A stretch of DNA of 64,000 nt. Source: Xanthomonas sp. SI. GTDB taxonomy: Bacteria > Pseudomonadota > Gammaproteobacteria > Xanthomonadales > Xanthomonadaceae. The DNA lies in the NCBI RefSeq assembly GCF_014236855.1, contig NZ_CP051261.1, forward strand, positions 2,914,001 through 2,978,000. The letters are read 5' to 3'. This document shows positions 27,548 to 34,819 of the stretch, one piece after another. The position numbers and the translations under genes were made by a program. Numbering within the stretch: the first letter of the stretch is position 1; every line of letters begins with the position of its first letter. The notes beneath the pieces are model-generated. The model had not been told where the DNA came from, ran no database searches, and worked only from the letters and a program-made list of their open reading frames with translations.

Positions 27548-27617
27548 CATCGGGCGTTGCATCTGTCTAAGCGTGCGCTTCACTCCTCACATATCATCTC
27601 TGCCACGGGGGGTGAGC

Positions 27618-28049
27618 ATGGATGTTCGTGTCTTAGGGCTGTTCTTGTTGCTTTCGGCGTCCGCTTTGTCTGCGCAGACGCGCTCAGCCGCTGGCCGTGG
27701 CATCGAGCGTGTGAACCCGAATCGCAATGTCACTGCGGTTCCGAAGCTCGATTGTCGCAAGCTTCTTGCTAGCGATCCTCGGCCATGGGTACATGCATAT
27801 TGCGAGCATGTCGACTTCGCGATGCAGGACGGCATGTCCCGCGCCTGGGGACGTCCTCGGCCATCTTCGGTTCTTCTCGATATCCCTGCACTTGGTACCG
27901 CTGAAGCCAAGGCTTCCGGCGTCTCATGTTCCGAGGGCCGTGTGATCCGCAGAGTGGGCAATGGCTGGGAGCAAGCGCTCGATCAGCAGCGTAACTATCT
28001 GCGCTGTCGACCCTCGGTAGAGCTGCCGGCGATATCCATTGGTCGATGA
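27618..28049 (+). CDS. Small secreted protein of unknown function
   Basis: The 143-residue protein starts MDVRVLGLFLLLSASALSAQ, a clear signal peptide with an ALSA-Q cleavage site. The mature part has five cysteines (LDCRK, YCEHVDF, VSCSEG, RCRPS among them) and no motif I recognise. The ATG follows a GGGGGGTGAGC ribosome-binding site at good spacing, so I prefer it to upstream codons in the same frame. Base use is less G/C-rich than in the genes before it, and it is the last gene before dif. No function is proposed. Confidence 0.7.
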   Translation: MDVRVLGLFLLLSASALSAQTRSAAGRGIERVNPNRNVTAVPKLDCRKLLASDPRPWVHAYCEHVDFAMQDGMSRAWGRPRPSSVLLDIPALGTAEAKASGVSCSEGRVIRRVGNGWEQALDQQRNYLRCRPSVELPAISIGR

Positions 28050-28458
28050 CCGGGGCGGGGCTTGCCACTGTGTATTCCTTATCCTGCGATCAATCCACCT
28101 GTAAGGCGAGATGGAGCCGACTTTAGGGTTGCCAGGGGCAAGAGCAGCAAGAACGGTAGCAACGCAACGTAGCTGCACGGCGATTTTAACATAATATACA
28201 TTATGCGAAATTGCGCATACCATCGCGCGTGGCGTTGTCGCGCAGCAAGCCGACCGCTGTCTCAGCCGTCGAGAGCGGTGCAGTTTCACCCCTCAATGGG
28301 CTGCCCTGGCCTTGGGTGCCAGGTCTCCTACGCCCCTTGAAAGCGTGAAGTGAGTCGCAATATACGGCAAAAGGAACCAGCCGAACTCCGACTGGCACAC
28401 AGGCTGAGGGCGACGCGACCCACTCCGGCCTGGTCTAAACTTGGCCGCTGGGAGCACC
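28050..28458. other. Intergenic region at the island boundary, contains dif
   Basis: About 400 bp without a supported gene separates the small secreted protein from the first Pycsar-type gene. It includes the dif-like site and a shift to more A/T-rich sequence. The last part (28420-28458) should hold the promoter of the tandem-cyclase gene, which is preceded by a GGGAG ribosome-binding site, but no convincing -35/-10 pair was found. No transposase or integrase fragment is visible. Confidence 0.6.
28184..28211 (-). other. dif: Chromosome dimer resolution site dif (XerC/XerD site)
   Basis: Read on the minus strand, this 28-bp stretch contains CGCATAATGTATATTATG followed by TTAAAA. It is identical over 23 consecutive bases to the XerC-arm/central-region/XerD-arm core of Escherichia coli dif (CGCATAATGTATATTATG plus TTAAA). 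The two 6-bp inner arms CATAAT/ATTATG are inverted repeats around the 4-bp middle. The XerC outer end (ATTT) differs from E. coli, as expected across families. dif lies in the replication terminus, and filamentous phages and other Xer-using elements insert there. It borders a lower-GC island that starts about 250 bp downstream. Confidence 0.92.
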
Positions 28459-29994
28459 ATGATGGGACATAGCTGGAACGAAGATCGCACCAAGAAGCGC
28501 CTCGCAACTCGTTACGAGGAGGTTCGCCAGGTGGACATCCGCGACTACAAGCGGGAAACCTCGCTGGATGACATCCCCGTCAGCCGTGCCTACCGGGTTA
28601 ACGGCGCGCATGTCTATATCGACATCGTCAATCTGCAGGACATGCTCAACTGCACCAGCGTCGAGGGCGAGATTTGCCACAAGCGCGCTCTTCGCTTCCT
28701 GAATCAGCATTACCGGGCCGTGCATCGCATCCTCCTCGAGAGCGAGGTGGTCCGCGTCGATTTTCACAATCAGCGCCTCCACGCGGTGGTGACTAAGCCC
28801 TATGGCGCTGCCGAGGAGCGCGCCCGGATCGAGCGCGCCATCGCCATCGCCAAGCTCACCATCGACGTGCTGGCCGAAACCGGCAGTGCGGATGAGCACA
28901 TCGCCAATGCCCAGGTTCGCGTCGGTATTGACAGCGGGATGGCGCTGGCCGTCAACAACGGCCGCCGCGCGAGTCGTGAGCCGCTCTTCCTTGGCTCTCC
29001 GGCCAACCAGGCCGCCAAGTGCGCCGGGTATGGCACGACGGAGGGCATCTACCTCACGCACAGCGCCCGAGCCATGCTGGAACTGCCGGCTCTGAGCGGA
29101 GACAAAGACCGCAGCACCCCGCTCACCGAGGAACAGATTGCGGCCTGCGTAGAGGGGGCCGCACTGGGCGTTTCCAAGGCGCGCATCATCGAGCTCTGGA
29201 AGGATGAGCAAAAGGACATCCCCATTGGTGAGTTTGAGTTCAGCCGACCCACCCCGCCGCTTTCAGATCTGGAATTCAGCCTGCTTAGCGCGGCAAAGTC
29301 GAAGCGCTTCGATGGTGTCTCGATGTATGCGGACATTGATGGGTTTACCAACTTCGTGGATAGGCACTTGGAAGACGACCCGGAGCATCTTGTTCGCGCC
29401 TTGCATGTCCTGCGCTCTGAGCTTGACGCGGTAGTGCATTCCGACTTCGGCGGGCGCCGCGTTCGCTTCATCGGTGACTGCCTGCACGGAGTTCTATTGG
29501 AAGGAACGGCACACGCGACGGATTCGGAGGCGACAGTCAGTAGCGCCGTTCAATGTGCGGGGGCGCTGCGGAGCAGCTTCTCCGCGGCTATTGAGCACTT
29601 GAATTCGGAAGGCTCGGAAACTGATGAGTTGGGTCTGGCCATTGGCTTCGAACTGGGTCCACTTGCGATTTCCCGACTGGGCATGAAGGGAAGCCTCTTG
29701 CGCTGCGCAACTGGCCGAGCCGTTTTGATTTCGGAGGCCGAACAGAAGGGCTGTGATGGCGTGCAGACCGCTATTGGCGAAAAGGCCTACAAGGCCGGAA
29801 CCGAAGCAGTTCGTAGGGTGTTTACCACTGAGCGGAAGGTGGCCAACCTCGACTACGCTGCGGCCGTAGAAGAGCTTGCGGCCTCTGGAGACCGAGTAGC
29901 CAAGGAAGCCTTGGCGGCGCACTATGCTGAGGTGGCTCCCGCGGTCGCGCCGGCGCTTGCGCAACCCATTCGCCCCCACGTCGTCGCCCGTTGA
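28459..29994 (+). CDS. Tandem class III nucleotide cyclase, Pycsar-type candidate
   Basis: The 511-residue protein carries two class III cyclase domains. Domain 1 (about 46-205) has HVYIDIVN with D55, VVRVDFHN with D101, and VRVGIDSGMALAVNN followed by FLGSPANQAAKCAG. Domain 2 (about 286-450) has MYADIDGFTNFV with D292 and VRFIGDCLHGVL with D340, the two metal aspartates, and LGLAIGFELGPLAISRLGMKG. One chain could therefore form the catalytic dimer by itself, unlike the single-domain PycC enzymes known to me. It is followed (TGATG overlap) by an E2-like protein and then a PycTM-like effector, so it probably makes the cyclic nucleotide that triggers that effector. Base specificity cannot be read by eye. 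ATG 28462 is an alternative start. Confidence 0.72.
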   Translation: MMGHSWNEDRTKKRLATRYEEVRQVDIRDYKRETSLDDIPVSRAYRVNGAHVYIDIVNLQDMLNCTSVEGEICHKRALRFLNQHYRAVHRILLESEVVRVDFHNQRLHAVVTKPYGAAEERARIERAIAIAKLTIDVLAETGSADEHIANAQVRVGIDSGMALAVNNGRRASREPLFLGSPANQAAKCAGYGTTEGIYLTHSARAMLELPALSGDKDRSTPLTEEQIAACVEGAALGVSKARIIELWKDEQKDIPIGEFEFSRPTPPLSDLEFSLLSAAKSKRFDGVSMYADIDGFTNFVDRHLEDDPEHLVRALHVLRSELDAVVHSDFGGRRVRFIGDCLHGVLLEGTAHATDSEATVSSAVQCAGALRSSFSAAIEHLNSEGSETDELGLAIGFELGPLAISRLGMKGSLLRCATGRAVLISEAEQKGCDGVQTAIGEKAYKAGTEAVRRVFTTERKVANLDYAAAVEELAASGDRVAKEALAAHYAEVAPAVAPALAQPIRPHVVAR

Positions 29995-30869
29995 TGGCGT
30001 CGCCATTTGAACTGCTGCAGAGCGTGGCAACCGAATACGGTGCCACGCTGTATCCTGGCGCAACAGGCGGGCTGGTTGACATCTCAGTCACCCGCCCAGG
30101 CGGAACAGTGCGTGCGTTCAAGCTCCACCTCACAATCGCCGGGGAACATGTGTTTGCGCGAGAAGCACCCGACCATCACCTACTGCCAAAATTCTGCCCT
30201 GATCGCCATATCAACCATGACCAAAGCTTCTGCCTAGGCTGGGGGGACGGCAATCCTAGCCGCATCATCGACGAAGTTGCAGCTAGGCAGTGGTGGGCTA
30301 CGGTTTACCAGTTCCTGACCCATCAAGCCAGCGCGAACGCCCGCGGGGTCTTCCCCGGCGCAGAGAACGGTCGAGCTCATGGCGATGCTGCCAAGCACCA
30401 AGCCATTGCCGAGCGAGCAGCAGAACGTCTGGGTGCAGAGTTCAAGGCTGCGGCCAGTATGGGTAACTTTTTGGTGCGTGAGGATGTGCGCCCCAACAAA
30501 CATCGACTGGAACTCTGGCGGGCCAATCGGCTGGTTGCGCGCGTTTCACTTCGCAGCAAAACCCTGCTAGCCGAACGGCTGCCCTGCCCCTGTGGGTCCA
30601 GTCCAGAGTGCGAAATAGATACATGCAGTGACCATGCCGAAGCTTTGGCAACATTCATTCTTGAACAGCATCGCTGCGTGGTGGCGGACAAGGCTTACCT
30701 CGACCAATGCGCTGCAGCAGGTGATATCTGCTGTGGCACGCTTGAAGAATGCGGACTTCGGAAAGCCATCCGGCGCAAGCAGGCCTCATCCGCAAAAAAA
30801 GAGAGCTCTCAGCGTGCAAGAACTTCAAAATACTGGCTGCCACCAGCCAAATCAAAGCGACCGCGTTAA
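29994..30869 (+). CDS. E2-like (ubiquitin-conjugating fold) protein with cysteine-rich C-terminus
   Basis: The 291-residue protein has a prokaryotic E2-like N-terminal domain. The motif RHINHDQSFCLGW (residues 71-83) copies the H-x-N ... C-L pattern of E2 enzymes, with H72, N74 and a candidate catalytic C80. The region from about residue 195 is cysteine-rich (LPCPCGSSPECEIDTCSDH, then C residues in EQHRCVV, DQCAAAGDICC, EECGLR), which suggests a metal-binding domain. No E1, JAB peptidase or ubiquitin-like gene is adjacent. Its ATG overlaps the cyclase stop by 1 bp and its end overlaps the PycTM-like gene by 56 bp. It may modify or gate the cyclase or effector; that role is inference. Confidence 0.65.
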   Translation: MASPFELLQSVATEYGATLYPGATGGLVDISVTRPGGTVRAFKLHLTIAGEHVFAREAPDHHLLPKFCPDRHINHDQSFCLGWGDGNPSRIIDEVAARQWWATVYQFLTHQASANARGVFPGAENGRAHGDAAKHQAIAERAAERLGAEFKAAASMGNFLVREDVRPNKHRLELWRANRLVARVSLRSKTLLAERLPCPCGSSPECEIDTCSDHAEALATFILEQHRCVVADKAYLDQCAAAGDICCGTLEECGLRKAIRRKQASSAKKESSQRARTSKYWLPPAKSKRPR

Positions 30870-31338
30870 CGCTGCATGGCAGCAACTCCAGCTCGTGCTT
30901 GGATTCTTCTCGCGCGTAGATACGAAACTTTCGGTTGGGCTTGGCATCAACTTGGGCATGCTCGCCATGATTGCTACCCGACTGCCCAAGGTGGATGAGC
31001 TAACGTTACTGATCTCAGTCATTGGGGTGCTTTTCCTCGCCCCGCTCACCGTAAGCTTCTGGCATCTATGGTGGGGATACTTCCCGGACATGCGCGGTGG
31101 ATCTGACTCGCTAATCTACTTCGTTCGAATAGCCCGCCTGAGCGAGTCGGACTTCATAGCGGCGTGCTCGAAGAGAACATTGAGCGAATTTGAGAGCGAC
31201 ATCCTGGGTCAGTGCTGGCGGAACTCCAAGGTACTTTCGCTCAAGTTCCAGTCTTTAAAGTATTCCTATCGCGCCACTGTAGTGGCCATAGCTCCATGGA
31301 TGGCACTCATCACCGTACTGCCGCCGCCTCCAAAGTAG
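30814..31338 (+). CDS. PycTM-like membrane effector (Pycsar effector family)
   Basis: The 174-residue protein has two hydrophobic helices (LSVGLGINLGMLAMIATRL and LLISVIGVLFLAPLTVSFWHLWW). It then has the soluble region SDSLIYFVRIARLSESDF, and a third hydrophobic stretch near the C-terminus. This order, D-x-K just before helix 1 (RVDTKLS) and SLIYF..IA.LS after helix 2, matches the Pycsar effector family (PF18967/DUF5706) that disrupts the inner membrane when bound by a cyclic pyrimidine nucleotide. I chose the GTG at 30814 after GAGAG. It overlaps the E2-like gene by 56 bp in another frame; a seven-A run lies at 30794-30800. Confidence 0.7.
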   Translation: MQELQNTGCHQPNQSDRVNAAWQQLQLVLGFFSRVDTKLSVGLGINLGMLAMIATRLPKVDELTLLISVIGVLFLAPLTVSFWHLWWGYFPDMRGGSDSLIYFVRIARLSESDFIAACSKRTLSEFESDILGQCWRNSKVLSLKFQSLKYSYRATVVAIAPWMALITVLPPPPK

Positions 31339-31460
31339 CCTCGCTTGCAGGTATGAGATAGCTTCAAGTATGCACATCTAATCAGGTAGTTTGACTCTAT
31401 ATTGGCGCTGCGACTTTGGGTGGCGGTGCCACTTATGGGATTACAGCTCAAGGGGGATGC

Positions 31461-32387
31461 ATGAAAATGATTGATCGTTTTAGAGGTGACGCCGGTCGAC
31501 GACTGCTTGTCGGTGCACTAATCCACCAAAAAATGGTGGGGGGCAATATGGCGCTGGCTGAGATGCTGGCCGATCTCGTCCAACTACGTCAGTTGGAAGC
31601 AGGAGAGCCGCTCATCGTAGAGAACGCGGCTGACAACGATCTGTACCTCGTGCTTGATGGCACGTTCGACATTGTCGTGAAAGGCACAAAAGTTGCACAG
31701 AGAAAGATCAACGACGTGGTAGGAGAGATCGCAGCAGTCGACCCAACAATGCGGCGCACGGCGGATGTATTCGCAGTGACCGAAGGGCTGGTCGCCGCGC
31801 TGACAGAAGAGGATTTATCAAAGGTTTCCGCCGTCCACCCGGAAGTATTTCGGCACATTGCGGTCTTGATGGGCCAGAAGCTGAAGCAGCGTAACGATCG
31901 GGTGCGTGCTACACACTCCAAGATACGCGTCTTTCTGATCAGCTCGCGTGAGTCCATGCCGATCGCCCGTGCCGTCCATAACGCGTTTTCCTATGACGCT
32001 TTTGATGTTATTCCTTGGCAGGAGGGGGCTTTCAAGGCAACCGGTTACACGCTCCAAACGCTGGAGGACGAAGTCGATAGGGCCGACTTCGCCATCGCTA
32101 TCGCTCATGCGGACGACATCGTCGAGTACTGTGAAAAGGACTGGCCAGCACCGCGCGACAATGTAATCTTCGAACTTGGCCTATTCATGGGACGACTGGG
32201 CCGTCAGCGCGCCATCTTACTCGAGCCACGCAATAACAAAGTCAAGCTTCCTAGCGACTTAGCCGGCGTCACGACCATCACCTATCGGTTCGACAAGGCC
32301 AGCGCAGACAAGCAGGCCATGATCGCGCCGGCATGCAATGAACTGCGTGACCACATCATGAACACAGGCCCGCGCCGAGAGGGTTAA
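31461..32387 (+). CDS. pycTIR: PycTIR-like effector: cyclic-nucleotide-binding + TIR-like domain
   Basis: The 308-residue protein has an N-terminal cyclic-nucleotide-binding domain (about 30-140: GEPLIVENAADNDLYLVLDG, and a phosphate-binding cassette near GEIAAVDPTMRRTADV). The C-terminal TIR-like domain of the PF10137 type (about 154-300) includes IRVFLISSRESM, the acidic helix TLEDEVDRADFAIAI, and RDNVIFELGLFMGRLG with a candidate catalytic glutamate at 238. In the described Pycsar systems such an effector destroys NAD+ when the cyclic nucleotide binds, causing abortive infection. The ATG follows AAGGGGG at ideal spacing. The PycC-like cyclase starts 5 bp after its stop. Confidence 0.88.
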   Translation: MKMIDRFRGDAGRRLLVGALIHQKMVGGNMALAEMLADLVQLRQLEAGEPLIVENAADNDLYLVLDGTFDIVVKGTKVAQRKINDVVGEIAAVDPTMRRTADVFAVTEGLVAALTEEDLSKVSAVHPEVFRHIAVLMGQKLKQRNDRVRATHSKIRVFLISSRESMPIARAVHNAFSYDAFDVIPWQEGAFKATGYTLQTLEDEVDRADFAIAIAHADDIVEYCEKDWPAPRDNVIFELGLFMGRLGRQRAILLEPRNNKVKLPSDLAGVTTITYRFDKASADKQAMIAPACNELRDHIMNTGPRREG

Positions 32388-32392
32388 CACAG

Positions 32393-33088
32393 ATGGGACT
32401 CAAAGATGACCTGATTGCCAGCTGCGCGATAGTACATGCCACCAAATGGGACGTAGTCGCCGCGCGCGTGGTCCCCGCTCCGATAGATATTGGGCTAGGT
32501 AATGCAGCCAAGAATCTGTCGCAAGCGGTGGTGCTCTACGCAGATCTTGACGGGTCCACAGCCATGGTAGACACCAAATATTGGTGGTTCAGCGCCGAGG
32601 TCTACAAGAACTTCCTTAATGCAGCGGCCAAAATCGTCAAATCGGAGGGTGGCGTAATCACCGCCTATGACGGCGATCGGATCATGGCAATCTTCTTTGA
32701 AACTAACGGGGGCGACGCGGCAGTCAGAGCCGCATTGCGGATCAATTGGGCAGTGCGAAACATAATAAATCCGGCAATCAAGGCGCGATATAACACAGAT
32801 TTTATAGCCCGTCATACCGTAGGTATTGATATCTCAGACCTACATGCGGTTAGGACGGGCGTGCGCGGGGACAACGATCTGGTCTGGGTAGGGCGGGCTG
32901 CCAACTACGCGGCCAAACTGACTACGCTCAGTACGGAGAGTCCTACCTGGATTACCAAGGCGGTTCACGACAAGCTGTCTGAGGGGCTACTAGCTAAGGA
33001 TGGCGTGCCGATCTGGAAAAAATGGGAGTGGACCTCGATGAACCAGCACCCGATTCGATCCTCTACGTGGGAGCTACCGATCTCTTGA
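32393..33088 (+). CDS. pycC: PycC-like pyrimidine nucleotide cyclase
   Basis: The 231-residue protein has a single class III cyclase domain. It shows VVLYADLDGSTAMVD with metal aspartate D51, VITAYDGDRIMAIF with D95, the strand VGIDISDLHAVRTG, and VWVGRAANYAAKLTTLS with the catalytic-helix Asn. Length and motifs fit PycC cyclases, which make cCMP or cUMP after phage infection; single-domain enzymes work as homodimers. Its partner is the PycTIR-like effector 5 bp upstream, an arrangement seen in Xanthomonas Pycsar. The choice between uridylate and cytidylate cyclase needs the base-contact residues to be aligned with known structures. Confidence 0.88.
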   Translation: MGLKDDLIASCAIVHATKWDVVAARVVPAPIDIGLGNAAKNLSQAVVLYADLDGSTAMVDTKYWWFSAEVYKNFLNAAAKIVKSEGGVITAYDGDRIMAIFFETNGGDAAVRAALRINWAVRNIINPAIKARYNTDFIARHTVGIDISDLHAVRTGVRGDNDLVWVGRAANYAAKLTTLSTESPTWITKAVHDKLSEGLLAKDGVPIWKKWEWTSMNQHPIRSSTWELPIS

Positions 33089-33471
33089 AACATGCCTCTT
33101 ATGCTAACAATTTTGCGTCCCGAGCATCCTCTAGTGACAAGCGCTTGGCGAAGCTCCTGCAGAGAATGGGGACAAAGGAATGTCGTGTAGCGCAGCGTGA
33201 TCGTCATCATCAATGAGTATGTCAAGGGCACCGCCAAGCGGCTGGCGGGATGTGCAACCATGCGCGCCATTCCACTGGATGTTTGTTCCTAATCGTCAAC
33301 TACACTCTTACCCCCCCCCGATAAATCCTGCTAATCCCCTGCCCTGTTCAGCGCCTGTTTTCGTCCATAAGTGGCCATTCGGCATTGATTCCATATGGAC
33401 TAAAATCGTGGGCTGAATTGGGCGCATCTCCTGCCCATAACATCATTTCCGATATTTATTCTTGACAACAC
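33089..33471. other. Non-coding gap with direct-repeat copy
   Basis: About 380 bp between the PycC-like gene and the DUF3800 gene. No supported gene is seen; short open frames here have no motif or ribosome-binding site. The stretch contains a nine-C run at 33311-33319 inside the left copy of the direct repeat that recurs after the DUF3800 gene. The last 50 bp are A/T-rich (TATTTATTCTTGACAACAC) and may hold the DUF3800 promoter: TTGACA is a perfect -35 hexamer, but no -10 is placed before the ATG at 33472, which suggests a start further in, such as the ATG at 33490. Confidence 0.5.
33309..33343. repeat. Left copy of a diverged direct repeat around the DUF3800 gene
   Basis: The copy consists of a nine-C run, then CCCCCGATAAAT, then a segment ending CTAATCCCCTG. 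The same order (five-C run, CCCCCGATAAAT, CTAATCCACTG) occurs in the same orientation at 34714-34745, and weaker similarity continues for about 40 bp in both. The copies bracket the DUF3800 gene. Confidence 0.6.
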
Positions 33472-34584
33472 ATGAGCATGAGGGAGTGCATGGATTTCTA
33501 CATAGACGAGAGCGGCAACACGGGCGACTTGGCACGAACAGGCCCAACCCTTGATTTCGGTGGGCAGGCTGTTTTCAGTTTGGCCGCAATCGGCTTTGAG
33601 GACGAAGAATCTCTCACAGAAGAACTAGCTGCGCTAAGGAGGAAGCACAACGTTCAGGCAGCCGAACTCAAACTCAGCAAGATTTTGAAGCGCAAGCCTG
33701 CTTTTGCTTTGGATGCAGTTGAGCTTCTAGTCAAGAACGATTTCCCATTCTTCGTTGAAATTGTAGACAAGAAATACCAGCTTGCGGCGAGCATCACCAA
33801 CGGATTCATCTGGCCTCCCTACTTCAACACGGAAGAATCACAAAATACCGTGTGGCTCAAGAACATCTTTGCGGACTATCTCTATCAAAATCTCTCGAAT
33901 GAAGTTTTCTTTGCTTTTGTTCAGTGCATGAACTTTCCTTCTAATGAGAACACAGCCGCATATTTTGGCCTTCTCAAAGAATTTGTCAGCCAAGACTCTC
34001 ACGACGTAGCCAAAGGCATCGTGTCTCAGGTTGACGAAAGCAAGGACGACTTTCGCATAATGATCGAACAGGAAGGTGGTAGAGCACACCGGCGCTTTCT
34101 CCCCATTCCAGACATAGGCAAGCGCGAACAGGAGGTCTGGTTACTTCCTAACTACTCTTCTTTTACCAACATCTATGCTCGCATGAATTTATTTCTTTCG
34201 AGAAATTTAGAAGGCACTAGAATCTTCCATGATGAGCAGACGCATTTCGATGAAATTATTGCTGCTGCAAAACGTCAAGCCGAGAAAGTCAATATCAGAT
34301 TTGATAAGTTCAAGCCGCCCTGCTCCGATTATAATTTCAAGCAAATTTCAGATCTATTTTTCAAGGCGTCACCTGAAAGTAATGGAGTTCAATTGGCAGA
34401 TATCGTCGCAGGTCTATGCATGCGTTGGTATCAGGCTCATCTCAAGAATGAAGATGACACCGACGTTCTTGACCGACCCGTAGACGTTCTCCTTCACCAT
34501 ATCAATCCAGGCAGGGGAGTAGGTATCAATATTGTAGGGCCGCACAACATGGTAGATAAATTATTCGGAGTTGACGGATACTAA
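33472..34584 (+). CDS. DUF3800 domain protein (RNase H-like fold)
   Basis: The 370-residue protein opens with the family mark MDFYIDESGNTGD, carrying the first conserved acidic residues, and near the end has SNGVQLADIVAGLCMR, the second conserved acidic motif. The fold is predicted as RNase H-like and is frequent in defence islands and mobile elements, though its activity is not established. Codon use is clearly more A/T-rich than in all genes outside the island, a sign of recent transfer. The ATG at 33490, six codons downstream after AGGGAG, is an equally possible start and is closer to the family opening. Direct repeats flank the gene. Confidence 0.85.
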   Translation: MSMRECMDFYIDESGNTGDLARTGPTLDFGGQAVFSLAAIGFEDEESLTEELAALRRKHNVQAAELKLSKILKRKPAFALDAVELLVKNDFPFFVEIVDKKYQLAASITNGFIWPPYFNTEESQNTVWLKNIFADYLYQNLSNEVFFAFVQCMNFPSNENTAAYFGLLKEFVSQDSHDVAKGIVSQVDESKDDFRIMIEQEGGRAHRRFLPIPDIGKREQEVWLLPNYSSFTNIYARMNLFLSRNLEGTRIFHDEQTHFDEIIAAAKRQAEKVNIRFDKFKPPCSDYNFKQISDLFFKASPESNGVQLADIVAGLCMRWYQAHLKNEDDTDVLDRPVDVLLHHINPGRGVGINIVGPHNMVDKLFGVDGY

Positions 34585-34679
34585 TTTCCCCCTGGATACG
34601 ATTTGGCGATGCCAGGAAGATCGAATACCCCACGAAGATTATTGACGCCGTCGTCTCCTTACTGACAGGGCAAGGCCGT

Positions 34680-34710
34680 GAATGTCAGCTTCCGGCCGAA
34701 GCGGACATTC
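34680..34710. repeat. 31-bp hairpin after the DUF3800 gene
   Basis: GAATGTC (34680-34686) and GACATTC (34704-34710) are exact inverted copies. Inside them GCTTC (34688-34692) and GAAGC (34698-34702) pair again around a CGGCC loop, leaving one A/G mismatch. The hairpin sits 95 bp after the DUF3800 stop and just before the right direct-repeat copy. It could act as a bidirectional terminator between the DUF3800 gene and the convergent gene at 34820, or be part of a dispersed repeat; no T-run follows. Confidence 0.65.
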
Positions 34711-34713
34711 GCC

Positions 34714-34745
34714 CTACCCCCGATAAATATCCCTAATCCACTGCT
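34714..34745. repeat. Right copy of the diverged direct repeat around the DUF3800 gene
   Basis: The copy has CTACCCCCGATAAAT followed by ATCCCTAATCCACTGCT and is similar, in the same orientation, to 33309-33343. The region after each copy also resembles the other (GCC-T-TGT-TT-G-CCA, then GCCATTCG). The right copy lies at the edge where sequence returns to the high-GC style of the core genome. Confidence 0.6.
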
Positions 34746-34819
34746 CCGCGAGCCTCTGTCTTGGCCAACACCATGCCATTCGCAATAGTCTGCTTTCGCA
34801 GAAACAGCAGCAACAGCAC

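Noticed and set aside
33022..33216. Short plus-strand frame overlapping the end of the PycC-like gene
   Set aside because: Overlaps coding sequence, no ribosome-binding site, no recognised motif.
31339..33480. Search for a second dif copy as the right end of the island
   Set aside because: Only weak resemblances (for example AACATAATAA near 32758, inside the cyclase gene) were seen; none keeps both Xer arms.
28300..34800. Integrase, transposase or phage genes in the defence island
   Set aside because: No frame with such motifs was found; the island may have arrived by Xer recombination or homologous exchange.
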